The notes under the pieces were generated by a model. The model was not told where the DNA came from, ran no database searches, and saw only the letters and a program-made list of their open reading frames with translations. Below are positions 17,748 to 26,734 of a DNA stretch of 64,000 nucleotides, piece after piece (the first letter of the stretch is position 1; each line of letters starts with the position of its first letter). The position numbers were made by a program, and so were the translations under genes. The DNA lies in the NCBI RefSeq assembly GCF_951230135.1, contig NZ_CATNVC010000004.1, positions 124,001-188,000 on the forward strand. The letters run 5' to 3'. The stretch is from Butyricicoccus sp. Marseille-Q5471 (GTDB lineage: Bacteria > Bacillota > Clostridia > Oscillospirales > Butyricicoccaceae).

Positions 17748-18095
17748 TTAGCGTTTTAAACGATATTCTTTCTTCTTCCCGGTCGGTTCAAGCAGCTGCT
17801 GATCGATCAGAAAGGCAACAAGCTGCCCCGTGAACGGTCCGGGATCTTGGATGGCAACGCGCCGGCGTGACCAGAACTGTCCGGCCTTGACGCCTACAAT
17901 CAGCGTTTCCATCTCCTTCTCGGTCACCGTGCCGTTTTTCTTCAGATAGCGCACGATGCGTCCCGCGCACTTGGAATACAGCGTGCGCTGCAAATCCTCC
18001 TGCTGCGTCAGCGAACGCTTGAGTCCCCAAACATACAGGATGGCGGTCGCCAGCGCAAACAGCGCAATGCCCAAAACAATCTGCAAGCGGCTCAC
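17748..18095 (-). CDS. Small protein with one N-terminal membrane segment, function unknown
   Basis: 115 residues. An N-terminal hydrophobic helix (about residues 5-24, IVLGIALFALATAILYVWGL) is followed by a basic cytoplasmic part with a winged-helix-like pattern (TEKEMETLIVGVKAGQFW and a later LVAFLIDQQLLEPTGKKKEYRL). It starts with an ATGA overlap to the upstream PqqD-like gene, so the two are translationally coupled. I do not recognise the family. The neighbours suggest a partner of the PqqD-like protein or a role near peptide uptake. Confidence 0.7.
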   Translation of the reverse strand: MSRLQIVLGIALFALATAILYVWGLKRSLTQQEDLQRTLYSKCAGRIVRYLKKNGTVTEKEMETLIVGVKAGQFWSRRRVAIQDPGPFTGQLVAFLIDQQLLEPTGKKKEYRLKR

Positions 18096-18454
18096 TGCTT
18101 CACCTTGTCCTTCCCCTGCATGTAGATAAAGCCGTTGTTTCGCAGAATCTGCACGTATTTGACCAGTCGGTCATAGACCGGCTCGGCCGCCTTGCCGAAC
18201 TGCGCGCGCATATCATCTGCCAGCCGGCCGACGGTCTTTTTCCCGTCAATCAGCTTCCAGAGAAAGCTGCCGTAGGCGTCCAAATCAATATGGCTGACCC
18301 GGGGCGTGCGGAAAAACTTCTGTGCGATGAAGGCGTAAAAGCCTTTATGCACCATGTGGATGGTGACAATGCCCTTGTCGTTTTCGCTCCACGTGTGGCG
18401 CGGATGATACTGCGGGATATAGTCCAAATAATTTTCGTCTTTCTTTTTTGGCAC
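18092..18454 (-). CDS. PqqD-like (peptide-binding RRE fold) protein
   Basis: About 120 residues. The central segment SHIDLDAYGSFLWKLIDGKKTVGRLADDMRAQFG matches the PqqD/RRE winged-helix pattern, a fold that presents precursor peptides to modifying enzymes. An N-terminal extension rich in Tyr, His and Lys is unusual. I place the start at the GTG at 18454, eight bases from AAGGAG; a TTG at 18460 is too close to that site. No radical SAM or other maturation enzyme lies next to it; the neighbours are a membrane-anchored small protein, a dipeptidase and a peptide transporter. Confident in the fold, not in the role. Confidence 0.7.
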   Translation of the reverse strand: MPKKKDENYLDYIPQYHPRHTWSENDKGIVTIHMVHKGFYAFIAQKFFRTPRVSHIDLDAYGSFLWKLIDGKKTVGRLADDMRAQFGKAAEPVYDRLVKYVQILRNNGFIYMQGKDKVKQ

Positions 18455-18477
18455 GTGCAATTCTCCTTTTATTCAAA

Positions 18478-18509
18478 CCGGGCTGTATACCTTAAAGTAT
18501 ACAGCCCGG
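18478..18509 (-). terminator. Hairpin after the OPT transporter gene
   Basis: A perfect 13-bp stem (CCGGGCTGTATAC and complement) with a six-base loop lies between the OPT gene and the PqqD-like gene. The trailing sequence on the minus strand is only moderately T-rich, so it may be a partial terminator. Confidence 0.6.
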
Positions 18510-18533
18510 CCGAAGTCCGCACAATAGCGGATT

Positions 18534-20459
18534 TTATTTATCGATCTTCTTGTTCCAGATGGTAAACTTCAAAATCGACAGCAGCAGCAGTGCAAAGCAC
18601 ACCAGTGCGCCGATATTGCCAAGGCTAACGCCGCGGGCAGAAATATTGATGAAATCACCCAGGTTCTTGCCGTACTCGCTTGCAAACGGAATGATTGCAA
18701 ACACCGCCAGCAGAATGCCGATGATGCCCTCGCCCGCAATCAGGCCCGAGGTATACAGCACGCCTGCCTGCACGGTTTCATCCTTTGCCTTTTCCGAGGA
18801 ATACTTGCGCTTTTCGAGGAACATACGCACCAGACCGCCCGCCATGATCGGCGTGGACAGGTGAATCGGCAGGTAGAGACCGATGGCAACCGGCAGCACC
18901 GGAATGCCGAGCACCTCGACAACAATCGCGATGAACACGCCGATGAACACAAGCGCCCACGGCAGGTTGCCGCCCATAACGCCTTCAACGACCATCTTCA
19001 TCAGCGTAGCCTGTGCGGCGGGCAGCTCAGCGCCGCCGTAACCCCATGCTGCATTGAGCAGATACAGAATGCCGCCGATGGCAACTGCGGAGACCACACA
19101 GCCAATCAGCTCGCCGATCTGCTGCAGGCGCGGTGTCGAACCGACGAGGAAGCCGGTCTTCAAATCCTGCGAGGTATCGCCTGCGATTGCGGCAATGATG
19201 CAAATCAGCGAACCGATGACAATTGCGGAGACCATGCCCTCTGCGCCGACCGTACCGGTTGACTTGAGCAGCATGGTGGAAATCAGCAGCGTTGCAATCG
19301 CCATGCCGGAAACCGGGTTGTTGGACGAGCCGATCAGGCCGACCATACGGGAGGATACCGTTGCGAAGAAAAAGCCGAATACGATAACGATGAAAGCGCT
19401 GAACAGGTTCAGCGGAATCGCCGGAATCAGCCACAGCATAACCGCCATCAGCAGCACGCCGAGGGCAACGACCTTCATCGGCAGATCCTGCTCGGTGCGC
19501 AGCGTGCTCGAAGCGCGCTTGCCGTAGTCGCCGACTGCCTCCTTAAAGGTGCGGAAAATCAGCGGCAGCGACTTGAGCAGGCTCATGATGCCGCCCGCGG
19601 CAACCGCGCCCGCGCCGATATACTTGACATAGTTCTTCCACAGCGCCCAGGGGCCGCCCTCAGCGAACAGCACGCCAACCGGCTGATCGGCCGGGAACAG
19701 CACGATTTCGTTGCCGAACAGGGCAATCAGCGGCATGATGACAAACCACGCCAGCGTACCGCCTGCGAACAGGTAAGACGAAACCTTGGTGCCGCAGATG
19801 TAACCGACACCCGCCAGTGCAGGCAGCACGTCCATGCCGATGCCCGAACCCTTGTAGGCCGGAATCGCCCAGTCCACTTCGCTCGGGAACAGCTTCAGGC
19901 CGTCCGCGATGAACTTGTAGCCGGCTGCAATGCCGAGTCCCGCGAATACGGTGGACGCCTTGGCGCCGCCCTCTTCGCCGGCAATCAGCACCTGCGCACA
20001 GGCCTGTCCTTCGGGATAGGTCAGCACGCCGTGCTCCTTGACAATCAGTGCACTGCGAAGCGGCACCATCAGCAGTACGCCGAGCACGCCGCCGCACAGG
20101 GCGATCAGGCCGATTTCAATCAGGTTCGGCATGTTGCCGATGCCTTCCTGCGCCCACATGAAGAGCGCGGGCAGTGTGAAAATCGCGCCTGCGGCAACAG
20201 ATTCACCGGCAGAGCCGATGGTCTGCACCATGTTGTTTTCCAAAATGGAGTCGCGTTTGAGCACCTTGCGAATGATGCCCATCGAAATGACCGCCGCCGG
20301 AATTGACGCGGAAACCGTCATACCGACGCGCAGGCCGAGGTACGCGTTGGCTGCGCCAAACATAATGGCCAGCAATGCACCCAATACGACCGATACGACC
20401 GTAAATTCCGGCATCACCTGATTGGCCGGAATGTAGGGCTGGAAATTTTTTTGATCCAT
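18534..20459 (-). CDS. OPT-family oligopeptide transporter
   Basis: 641 residues with about 14-16 hydrophobic segments. It shows the OPT-family N-terminal GALLAIMFGAANAYLGLRVG and several Gly/Pro-rich membrane blocks. Bacterial OPT proteins import oligopeptides or metal-chelate/peptide conjugates by proton symport through the cytoplasmic membrane. An AAGGGG site precedes the ATG. The gene has a strong sigma-A promoter and a tandem palindromic element in its leader. It lies immediately upstream of the PqqD-like/pepD cluster, which fits peptide uptake followed by hydrolysis. Confidence 0.9.
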   Translation of the reverse strand: MDQKNFQPYIPANQVMPEFTVVSVVLGALLAIMFGAANAYLGLRVGMTVSASIPAAVISMGIIRKVLKRDSILENNMVQTIGSAGESVAAGAIFTLPALFMWAQEGIGNMPNLIEIGLIALCGGVLGVLLMVPLRSALIVKEHGVLTYPEGQACAQVLIAGEEGGAKASTVFAGLGIAAGYKFIADGLKLFPSEVDWAIPAYKGSGIGMDVLPALAGVGYICGTKVSSYLFAGGTLAWFVIMPLIALFGNEIVLFPADQPVGVLFAEGGPWALWKNYVKYIGAGAVAAGGIMSLLKSLPLIFRTFKEAVGDYGKRASSTLRTEQDLPMKVVALGVLLMAVMLWLIPAIPLNLFSAFIVIVFGFFFATVSSRMVGLIGSSNNPVSGMAIATLLISTMLLKSTGTVGAEGMVSAIVIGSLICIIAAIAGDTSQDLKTGFLVGSTPRLQQIGELIGCVVSAVAIGGILYLLNAAWGYGGAELPAAQATLMKMVVEGVMGGNLPWALVFIGVFIAIVVEVLGIPVLPVAIGLYLPIHLSTPIMAGGLVRMFLEKRKYSSEKAKDETVQAGVLYTSGLIAGEGIIGILLAVFAIIPFASEYGKNLGDFINISARGVSLGNIGALVCFALLLLSILKFTIWNKKIDK

Positions 20460-20477
20460 ACTCTTTTCCCCTTTTGC

Positions 20478-20508
20478 GTGTTAACACTTTAGTAAATGTG
20501 CACACTTT
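20478..20508 (-). promoter_or_regulatory. Tandem palindromic elements in the OPT leader
   Basis: GTGTTAACACTTT (20478-20490) and ATGTGCACACTTT (20496-20508) are similar 13-mers 18 bp apart, each with a palindromic core (TGTTAACA, TGTGCACA). They lie between the OPT promoter and its start codon, the position of a repressor roadblock. The regulator is unknown. Confidence 0.45.
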
Positions 20509-20527
20509 TTAGCAATCTACCGTAGTC

Positions 20528-20556
20528 ATTATAGGAGATTTTCATTTTTTCGTCAA
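20528..20556 (-). promoter_or_regulatory. Sigma-A promoter of the OPT gene
   Basis: On the minus strand TTGACG (20556-20551) is separated by 17 bases from TATAAT (20533-20528). This matches 11 of 12 consensus positions. The rest of the 430-bp gap up to the pgl gene shows no further gene. Confidence 0.75.
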
Positions 20557-20892
20557 GTCTCGACAGCGTATTAGCCGGATAAATCTTTATTCCAAATTCA
20601 GGCACCGCCCATGCCTTTTCCCGATATTCATGCAGTTTTAGCCGAACTGCGGTAATCTATGCGCAATGATGTAACATTTTATCAGTCTGCAGTTTTAGGA
20701 AAAATATCTTTATCTTTTAGCGGGAATTCTATGTGTTGTCCTTCCCCCGCGCACAATTTCTTCAGTATTTTGTTCTAAATCGTCAATTTGTTTAAATTTC
20801 AACAGACGTGCTCCCTGCCGCATGCTATGCTTTGAATATTCATTTGGCTGCCGCGAATGCTAATGATTCTTTTACTCTGGAGGGGATATGCT

Positions 20893-21843
20893 ATGGATGG
20901 ATATATCGGAACCTATGCCTCACCAAACAGTGTGGGTGTATACCGCTTTGCGTTTGATGAGAGCATGGGTACGGTCGAGCCGCCGACGCTGCTCTGTGAC
21001 GCACCGGATGCGAAATATACCGCTGTGACCGGCAATATTCTGGCCGCGCCCGTGCGCCGCGGCAAAGCCGCGGGCATATTGATTGCCGACTGTCAAACCG
21101 GACAGATTCTGGACGAACTGCTCACCGAAAGCGTCCCTGCCTGCCATCTGGTCTGGCGAAACGATTACCTGTTTACCGCCAACTATCACGAGGGCACGGT
21201 GCGCATTTACCGTTGGGCAGACGGCAAACTGCACGCAAAGCAGCAAATCGTCATCGCGCCCAAGGCCGGCTGTCATCAATGCCTGTTTTACGGCTCAACA
21301 CTGCTGGTGCCCTGCCTCGAGCTGGATGAAATACGGCTTTTCGACTTGGAGCGGGACTGCGAACCCCTCGGCCGCATTGCGCTCCCATCCGGCACCGGCC
21401 CGCGTCACGGTATTTTCTGCGGTCAAACGCTCTATCTTGTGGGTGAACGCAGCCGACAGCTGCTCACGCTGCACGCCGACAGCTGGGAGATAACGAGCAG
21501 TACCCCCATCGCAGCACAAGGCACTTCGGCGGCGATTAGACTTTCATGGGATAAGCGATTTTTGTATGTTTCCACCCGCGGAGCGGACGAAATCGCGGTG
21601 TTTCGAATCGATGGCGACACGCCCGAGCGGATTCAGCAAATCTCCTGCGGCGGCGAGCATCCGAGAGACATTCTGCTCTCGCCCGACGGCCGGTTTCTGC
21701 TGGTCATCAACCGCAGCAAGGGCGGGCTTGTCAGCTTTGCGCTCGACCCGCTGCATGGAAGCATCGAACAAATTGTAAGCCGTGCGGAAATCAGCGAAGG
21801 GGTTTCGCTGTGCATGGCAGAAGGGACGGATGAATATGTATGA
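20893..21843 (+). CDS. pgl: 6-phosphogluconolactonase, seven-bladed beta-propeller lactonase family
   Basis: About 316 residues with repeated beta-propeller blade motifs (for example GPRHGIF, LSWDKRFLYVSTRGADEIAV, GEHPRDILLSPDGRFLLV). This is typical of the YkgB/YbhE-type 6-phosphogluconolactonase that hydrolyses 6-phosphogluconolactone. The start is the ATG at 20893 with GGAGGGG seven bases upstream; the upstream in-frame ATG lacks a site. It overlaps the gnd start by eight bases. With gnd and zwf it forms the complete oxidative pentose phosphate set in one operon, so the lactonase call is strengthened by context. Confidence 0.88.
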   Translation: MDGYIGTYASPNSVGVYRFAFDESMGTVEPPTLLCDAPDAKYTAVTGNILAAPVRRGKAAGILIADCQTGQILDELLTESVPACHLVWRNDYLFTANYHEGTVRIYRWADGKLHAKQQIVIAPKAGCHQCLFYGSTLLVPCLELDEIRLFDLERDCEPLGRIALPSGTGPRHGIFCGQTLYLVGERSRQLLTLHADSWEITSSTPIAAQGTSAAIRLSWDKRFLYVSTRGADEIAVFRIDGDTPERIQQISCGGEHPRDILLSPDGRFLLVINRSKGGLVSFALDPLHGSIEQIVSRAEISEGVSLCMAEGTDEYV

Positions 21844-23248
21844 TATCGGAATGGTAGGACTTGCAGTCATGGGACGCAGCCTTGCCTTAAATCTTGCCGA
21901 CCATGGCTTTCGCGTGGCCGGCTATAACCGCAGCCGCGCAGTCACCGACGAAATGACAGCGCACTGGCCGCATGAGAATTTTGCCCCGTTTTATCAGCTG
22001 GAGGAGTTGATTGACGCGCTGCAAAAGCCGCGCCGCATTCTGCTGATGGTCAAAGCCGGAGAGGCCGTGGACGCGGTTTTGCGCCAGCTTGTCCCGCTGC
22101 TCGAACCGGGCGACATCGTTATGGACGGCGGAAACTCCTTTTTCGAGGACACCCGCAGGCGTGAAGCCGCACTGAGGGAAAAGGGACTGCTCTATTTCGG
22201 CGTCGGCGTATCCGGCGGTGAAGCAGGTGCGCGGCGCGGCCCTTCCCTCATGCCGGGCGGCGACCGTGCGGCGTATGAAGCCTACGTGCGTCCGCTGCTC
22301 GAAGCCATTGCCGCAAAGGCGGCCGACGGCTCGCCCTGCTGCGCGTATATGGGTCCGGACGGTGCGGGGCACTACGTCAAAATGGTGCACAACGGCATTG
22401 AATATGCCGATATGCAGCTGATTTCCGAAGCTTATCTGCTGCTCAAGCACGTAGGCGGCTTGGACAATCAGGAAATGGCGCGGTACTTCGCGGAGTGGAA
22501 CCGCGGAGAACTGAAAAGCTATCTCATGGAAATCACGGCCGACATTCTGCGCGAGCCGGACGATTTGACCCCGGGCGAGCTGCTCGACCGCATCGAGGAC
22601 AGCGCTGCCCAGAAGGGCACCGGTCGCTGGACCAGCATCGAAGCGCTGCGGCAGGGCGCGGATGTATCCCTCATCACCGCCGCGGGCGCGGCGCGGGTTA
22701 TGTCCAACCGTTTGGAGCAGCGCGCCCATGCCGCGACCCTGTTCCCCGCCCCGCCGATGAAGCAGGCGCAGGACACGGCGGCCTTTGCCGAAACCGTGCA
22801 CCGCGGTCTGTATGCCGCAAAGCTCACCGCCTATGCACAGGGCTTCGCGCTGCTGCGCACCGCATCGGAAGCCTATGGTTGGGGACTTGATTTGGGTGCA
22901 ATCGCCGCCATTTTCCGCGCCGGCTGCATCATTCAGGCCGTTTTTCTGGATGATATCACCGCCGCCTTCCGCCGCAATCCCGATTTGGAAAGTCTGGTGC
23001 TCGATCCGCACTTCCTCTCGGAAGTTACCGCACGCATTCCCGACCTGCGTGCCGCCGCCGGTGCGGGTCTGCAGTCCGGCGTGCCGGTTCCCGCCCTGTC
23101 CGCCGCCACAGTCTGGCTCGATCAGTTCCGCGGCGCGCCGATGGGCGCAAACCTCATTCAGGCACAGCGAGATTGCTTCGGCGCACACACCTATCACCGC
23201 ACCGACCGGGACGGCGTGTTTCACCATGAATGGGGGGCACAGCAATGA
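21836..23248 (+). CDS. gnd: 6-phosphogluconate dehydrogenase, decarboxylating
   Basis: About 470 residues, the normal length. The N-terminal Rossmann motif MVGLAVMGRSLALNLADHG fits NADP-type 6PGDH. Further signatures are VSGGEAGARRGPSLMPGG and KMVHNGIEYADMQLI (catalytic Lys and substrate contacts). It oxidises 6-phosphogluconate to ribulose 5-phosphate and CO2. I chose the ATG at 21836, nine bases after AAGGGA; an ATG two codons earlier is possible. The stop overlaps the zwf start (ATGA), indicating coupled translation. Confidence 0.95.
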   Translation: MYDIGMVGLAVMGRSLALNLADHGFRVAGYNRSRAVTDEMTAHWPHENFAPFYQLEELIDALQKPRRILLMVKAGEAVDAVLRQLVPLLEPGDIVMDGGNSFFEDTRRREAALREKGLLYFGVGVSGGEAGARRGPSLMPGGDRAAYEAYVRPLLEAIAAKAADGSPCCAYMGPDGAGHYVKMVHNGIEYADMQLISEAYLLLKHVGGLDNQEMARYFAEWNRGELKSYLMEITADILREPDDLTPGELLDRIEDSAAQKGTGRWTSIEALRQGADVSLITAAGAARVMSNRLEQRAHAATLFPAPPMKQAQDTAAFAETVHRGLYAAKLTAYAQGFALLRTASEAYGWGLDLGAIAAIFRAGCIIQAVFLDDITAAFRRNPDLESLVLDPHFLSEVTARIPDLRAAAGAGLQSGVPVPALSAATVWLDQFRGAPMGANLIQAQRDCFGAHTYHRTDRDGVFHHEWGAQQ

Positions 23249-24648
23249 ACCGCGTATTTACCATTTTCGGCGGCACGGGCGACTTGACCTTCCGCAAGTT
23301 GCTGCCCGCTCTCTATAATATGAGCCTTTCCGGACAGCTCGCAGCGGAGGACCGCATCCTCATCATCGGCCGCCGGGATTATTCCAACGCGGCTTACCGC
23401 GTGCTTGTGCAGGATTGGGTCAACCGGTTTGCCAGACTGCCCTATCACGAAGCGGATTTTTCGCGGTTTGCCTCGCAAATTGATTATCTTCGCATGGACT
23501 TTACCGACCCCGCGCAGTACGCTGTGCTTGCCGAGCGGTATCATGTTCTTGGCGACGCTGCGCATATTTTTTATCTGGCTGTCGCACCGCGGTTTTTCCG
23601 CGTCATCGCTGAGGGTCTTTCGCACATTCCGGCTGCCCGTGCAGGCAAACTGGTGCTGGAAAAGCCGTTCGGAGAAGATTTAGCCTCCGCCAAAGCACTC
23701 AATCGGGAGTTGGAGGCCATTTTCGGCGCGGAGCGGATTTACCGCATCGATCACTACCTCGGCAAGGAAATGGTGCGGAATATTCAAACCATCCGTTTTT
23801 CCAATCCCCTGTTTACCGACAGCTGGAACGCACGGCAAATCGAGTTCATTCAGATTTCGGCGTTGGAGGATGTCGGCGTAGAGACGCGCGGCGGCTACTA
23901 TGACGCGAGCGGCGCGCTCAAGGACATGGTGCAGAACCACCTTTTTCAGCTGCTCTCCATCGTTGCTATGGAGCGCCCCGCGCACTTTTCCGGCGCGGAT
24001 ATGCACGCCGAGCAGTTGCGGGTGCTGCGCTCGCTGCGTCCGGCCGGACGTGAGCCGATTGCGGACACGTTAGTGCTCGGGCAGTATGACGGCTATCGCG
24101 CCGAACCGCAGGTCGCACCGGATTCGCAAACAGAAACCTACGCCGCACTCCGCCTCTTTGTGGACAATGACCGCTGGCGCAACATGCCCTTTTACATCCG
24201 CACCGGCAAAAAGGCGGGCAAGCGCGAGATGGAGGTGGCGGTGGTCTTTCGCAGTCCCGCGCCGGGCGTGCCGCGCAATGTGCTCATCATCAAAATTCAG
24301 CCCACCGAAGGGGTTTATCTGAAATTTAACATCAAAAAACCCGGTGACACCGAGGAAATGGCCGAGGCCAAGATGGATTTCTGCCAGAACTGCGTGCTGG
24401 AATACCGCATCAACACCCCCGAAGCATATGAACGGCTGCTGGGCGCCTGCATGCGGGGCGAACGTTTTTGGTTTGCGCAGTGGGATCAGATTGAGGCCGG
24501 ATGGGACTATATCGAGTCCCTCAAGGCACTGGCCGCGCAAGACGGCGCAGCGCTCTATCCCTACGAGCCCGGCATGCCGGGGCCTGCGCAGGCTGATGCA
24601 TTGCTCGCACAGTTTGGCCACCACTGGTATGCGCCGGAAGATGCGTGA
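23245..24648 (+). CDS. zwf: Glucose-6-phosphate 1-dehydrogenase
   Basis: 467 residues. The N-terminal nucleotide site is FGGTGDLTFRKLLPALYNM and the active-site segment RIDHYLGKEMVRNIQ contains the catalytic His. It oxidises glucose 6-phosphate to 6-phosphogluconolactone, the first step of the oxidative pentose phosphate pathway, forming NADPH. The ATG overlaps the gnd stop and has a G-rich site upstream. It is the last gene of pgl-gnd-zwf and is followed by a clear terminator. Confidence 0.95.
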   Translation: MNRVFTIFGGTGDLTFRKLLPALYNMSLSGQLAAEDRILIIGRRDYSNAAYRVLVQDWVNRFARLPYHEADFSRFASQIDYLRMDFTDPAQYAVLAERYHVLGDAAHIFYLAVAPRFFRVIAEGLSHIPAARAGKLVLEKPFGEDLASAKALNRELEAIFGAERIYRIDHYLGKEMVRNIQTIRFSNPLFTDSWNARQIEFIQISALEDVGVETRGGYYDASGALKDMVQNHLFQLLSIVAMERPAHFSGADMHAEQLRVLRSLRPAGREPIADTLVLGQYDGYRAEPQVAPDSQTETYAALRLFVDNDRWRNMPFYIRTGKKAGKREMEVAVVFRSPAPGVPRNVLIIKIQPTEGVYLKFNIKKPGDTEEMAEAKMDFCQNCVLEYRINTPEAYERLLGACMRGERFWFAQWDQIEAGWDYIESLKALAAQDGAALYPYEPGMPGPAQADALLAQFGHHWYAPEDA

Positions 24649-24673
24649 TTTGCATCGCGCTGTCGGCTAAAAC

Positions 24674-24705
24674 AAATACCGCTGTCCCAACGGACAGCGG
24701 TATTT
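24674..24705 (+). terminator. Terminator of the pgl-gnd-zwf operon
   Basis: AAATACCGCTGTCC pairs with GGACAGCGGTATTT around a four-base loop, followed by TTG. It lies 26 bases after the zwf stop. Confidence 0.85.
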
Positions 24706-24850
24706 TTGTATCAGATGATTTTTTACCGTATGCCCCGGCGTTCCCGCACAGCAGCACAACCGCTGCATCCGAGGGCGTTTTGATTGATTTTACACCGAAT
24801 ATGTCAAGGAAAAACGCACTGTGCACACAGATTCAGGTAACTTCTCACAA

Positions 24851-24878
24851 TTGATTTTTTCGATATTTGTGGTATAAT
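24851..24878 (+). promoter_or_regulatory. Sigma-A promoter of the DEAD-box helicase gene
   Basis: TTGATT (24851-24856) and a perfect TATAAT (24873-24878) are 16 bases apart. Transcription would start about 85 bases before the start codon, leaving room for the leader hairpin. Confidence 0.8.
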
Positions 24879-24915
24879 AGTATTAATACTGTACTGAAAA
24901 TAACAAAGTATAGAA

Positions 24916-24945
24916 GCGAGGAGTATGCTCCTTGCTTTTCTTTTT
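24916..24945 (+). promoter_or_regulatory. Terminator-like hairpin in the helicase 5' leader
   Basis: GCGAGGAG and CTCCTTGC form an eight-base stem (one G-T pair) with loop TATG, followed at once by TTTTCTTTTT. It lies between promoter and ribosome site, so it could act as an attenuator. The 5' arm resembles the real ribosome site CGAGGAG at 24961-24967, so the 3' arm could also pair with that site. Confidence 0.5.
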
Positions 24946-24970
24946 GAACAGAACAAGAAACGAGGAGTCC

Positions 24971-26722
24971 ATGTCTAATCATCCCTTTTCCGAACTGAAC
25001 CTCTCCCCCGCAATTGCAAATGCCGTTGCGGAAATGGGGTTCACCTCTGCCACCCCGATTCAGGCGGAGGCAATCCCTGTCATCCGAACCGGTGCGGACG
25101 TGCTTGCACGCTCTCAGACCGGTACCGGCAAAACCGTAGCCTTCGGCATTCCCGCCGTTGAATGCGTCGACCCGCAGGCAAGCTGCGTCCAGGTGCTGGT
25201 ACTGTCGCCGACGCGCGAGCTGGCGCACCAGTGCGGAGACGAAATCCGCAAGCTGGCAAAGCACCTTTCCCACGTGAAAACCGCGGACATCTTAGGCGGC
25301 GGCGATTACCGAGGACAGTTTAAAAACCTGCAAAGCGCCAATATCGTCATCGGCACGCCCGGCCGTATCATGGATCACATCCGCCGCGGCTCGCTGCAGC
25401 TGGGTCAGCTGAAAATGGTCGTGCTGGACGAAGCGGATGAAATGCTCAACATGGGCTTCCGTGAGGACATCGAGTTCATCCTCGAGGGCGCGCCCGAGGA
25501 GCGTCAGATCGTACTGTTTTCGGCAACCGTGCCCGATGCGATTCTCGCCATCGCGGCGCAGTTCCAGACCGATCCGGTTCACATTGCCATCAACCGCGAG
25601 CAGGTCACGCTTGACCAGATCCAGCAGTTCAGCGTAGATGTGCCCATGCGCCAGAAGAAGGACGCCCTTAAGCTGCTGCTGCATTATTATCAGCCGACAC
25701 GCTCGATGATTTTTGCCAACACCAAGTCGATGGTCGATGAACTGACCGAGCTGCTCGCCGAAGCCGGCTTCTCCGTTGAAGGCCTGCACGGCGATATGAA
25801 GCAGCTGCAGCGCACCAATGTGATGAACGGCTTTAAGAAGGGCCGCATCTCGATTCTGGTCGCTACCGATGTTGCCGCGCGCGGCATCGACGTCAGCGAT
25901 ATCGATTATGTCTTTAACTTCGATATTCCGAAGGAAACCGAGTATTATGTGCACCGCATCGGCCGTACCGGCCGCGCCGGCCGCTCCGGCACCGCCATCA
26001 CCCTGCATTGCGGCCGCCAGCAGATGTACCAGCTCAAGCGCCTTGCCAAGGTCACCAAGTCCGACATTGCGGAGCTTGCGCTACCCACGGCGGACGATGT
26101 GCGCCAGAAGGCGCAGACCCGTTTTGTGGACGGCCTTGCGCAGCAGCTTTCCGCTGCCCCGCAGGAGCAGTACACCCAAGTGGTCGCGCAGCTGATGGAG
26201 CAGGGGCACGATGCCCAGACCATCGCCGCGGTTCTGCTCGAAAACAGCTTCGGCAAAACGCTCGAGCAGCTCAATACCCTGCCCACGGTGTCGTCCAAGA
26301 TGAGCCCGCGCCGCGACCGTCCCGAGCCGTTTGTGTCCCACGCCCGCGACAACCGTTCCGAGGCGCTGTTGGTCATTGACACCGGCTGGGAAGACCGCAT
26401 CACCAAGAGCCACATCGTCGGCGCAATCGCAAAGCACACCGGCATCAAGGCGTCGGATTTGGGCAAAATCCAGATTTCCGAGGCCTTCACCATGGTGGCA
26501 GTGCCCGAAGAGCTGCGCGATAAGATGATGCATTCGCTGCACGGCTGCACCATCTGCGGCAAGGCGGTCGATGTGTTCCCGATGGAGGGACAAATCCCGC
26601 CCCGCAAGCCTGCCAAGGCAAGACCGGCGCACAACCGCGGCGATCGAAACCACCGCAACGCGCCCGGTCGGGGTGCAAGGCCCTATAAAAAGCACTCCGG
26701 ACAGCATCAGGCACACCAATAA
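24971..26722 (+). CDS. DEAD-box RNA helicase with DbpA-type RNA-binding domain
   Basis: 583 residues. The Q motif region (FSELNLSPAIANAVAEMGF), Walker A SQTGTGKT, PTRELA, GTPGR, DEAD and SAT motifs make up the first RecA domain, and HRIGRTGRAGR lies in the second. Residues about 460-540 resemble the DbpA RNA-binding domain (ALLVIDTGWEDRITKSHIVG), and the tail is basic and Arg/Gly/His-rich. Such helicases unwind RNA in ribosome assembly or cold adaptation. The ATG at 24971 follows GAGGAG; an upstream in-frame ATG lies inside the leader hairpin and is rejected. It could be named cshA or dbpA; I leave the symbol blank. Confidence 0.93.
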   Translation: MSNHPFSELNLSPAIANAVAEMGFTSATPIQAEAIPVIRTGADVLARSQTGTGKTVAFGIPAVECVDPQASCVQVLVLSPTRELAHQCGDEIRKLAKHLSHVKTADILGGGDYRGQFKNLQSANIVIGTPGRIMDHIRRGSLQLGQLKMVVLDEADEMLNMGFREDIEFILEGAPEERQIVLFSATVPDAILAIAAQFQTDPVHIAINREQVTLDQIQQFSVDVPMRQKKDALKLLLHYYQPTRSMIFANTKSMVDELTELLAEAGFSVEGLHGDMKQLQRTNVMNGFKKGRISILVATDVAARGIDVSDIDYVFNFDIPKETEYYVHRIGRTGRAGRSGTAITLHCGRQQMYQLKRLAKVTKSDIAELALPTADDVRQKAQTRFVDGLAQQLSAAPQEQYTQVVAQLMEQGHDAQTIAAVLLENSFGKTLEQLNTLPTVSSKMSPRRDRPEPFVSHARDNRSEALLVIDTGWEDRITKSHIVGAIAKHTGIKASDLGKIQISEAFTMVAVPEELRDKMMHSLHGCTICGKAVDVFPMEGQIPPRKPAKARPAHNRGDRNHRNAPGRGARPYKKHSGQHQAHQ

Positions 26723-26734
26723 GCGGACCGTGCA

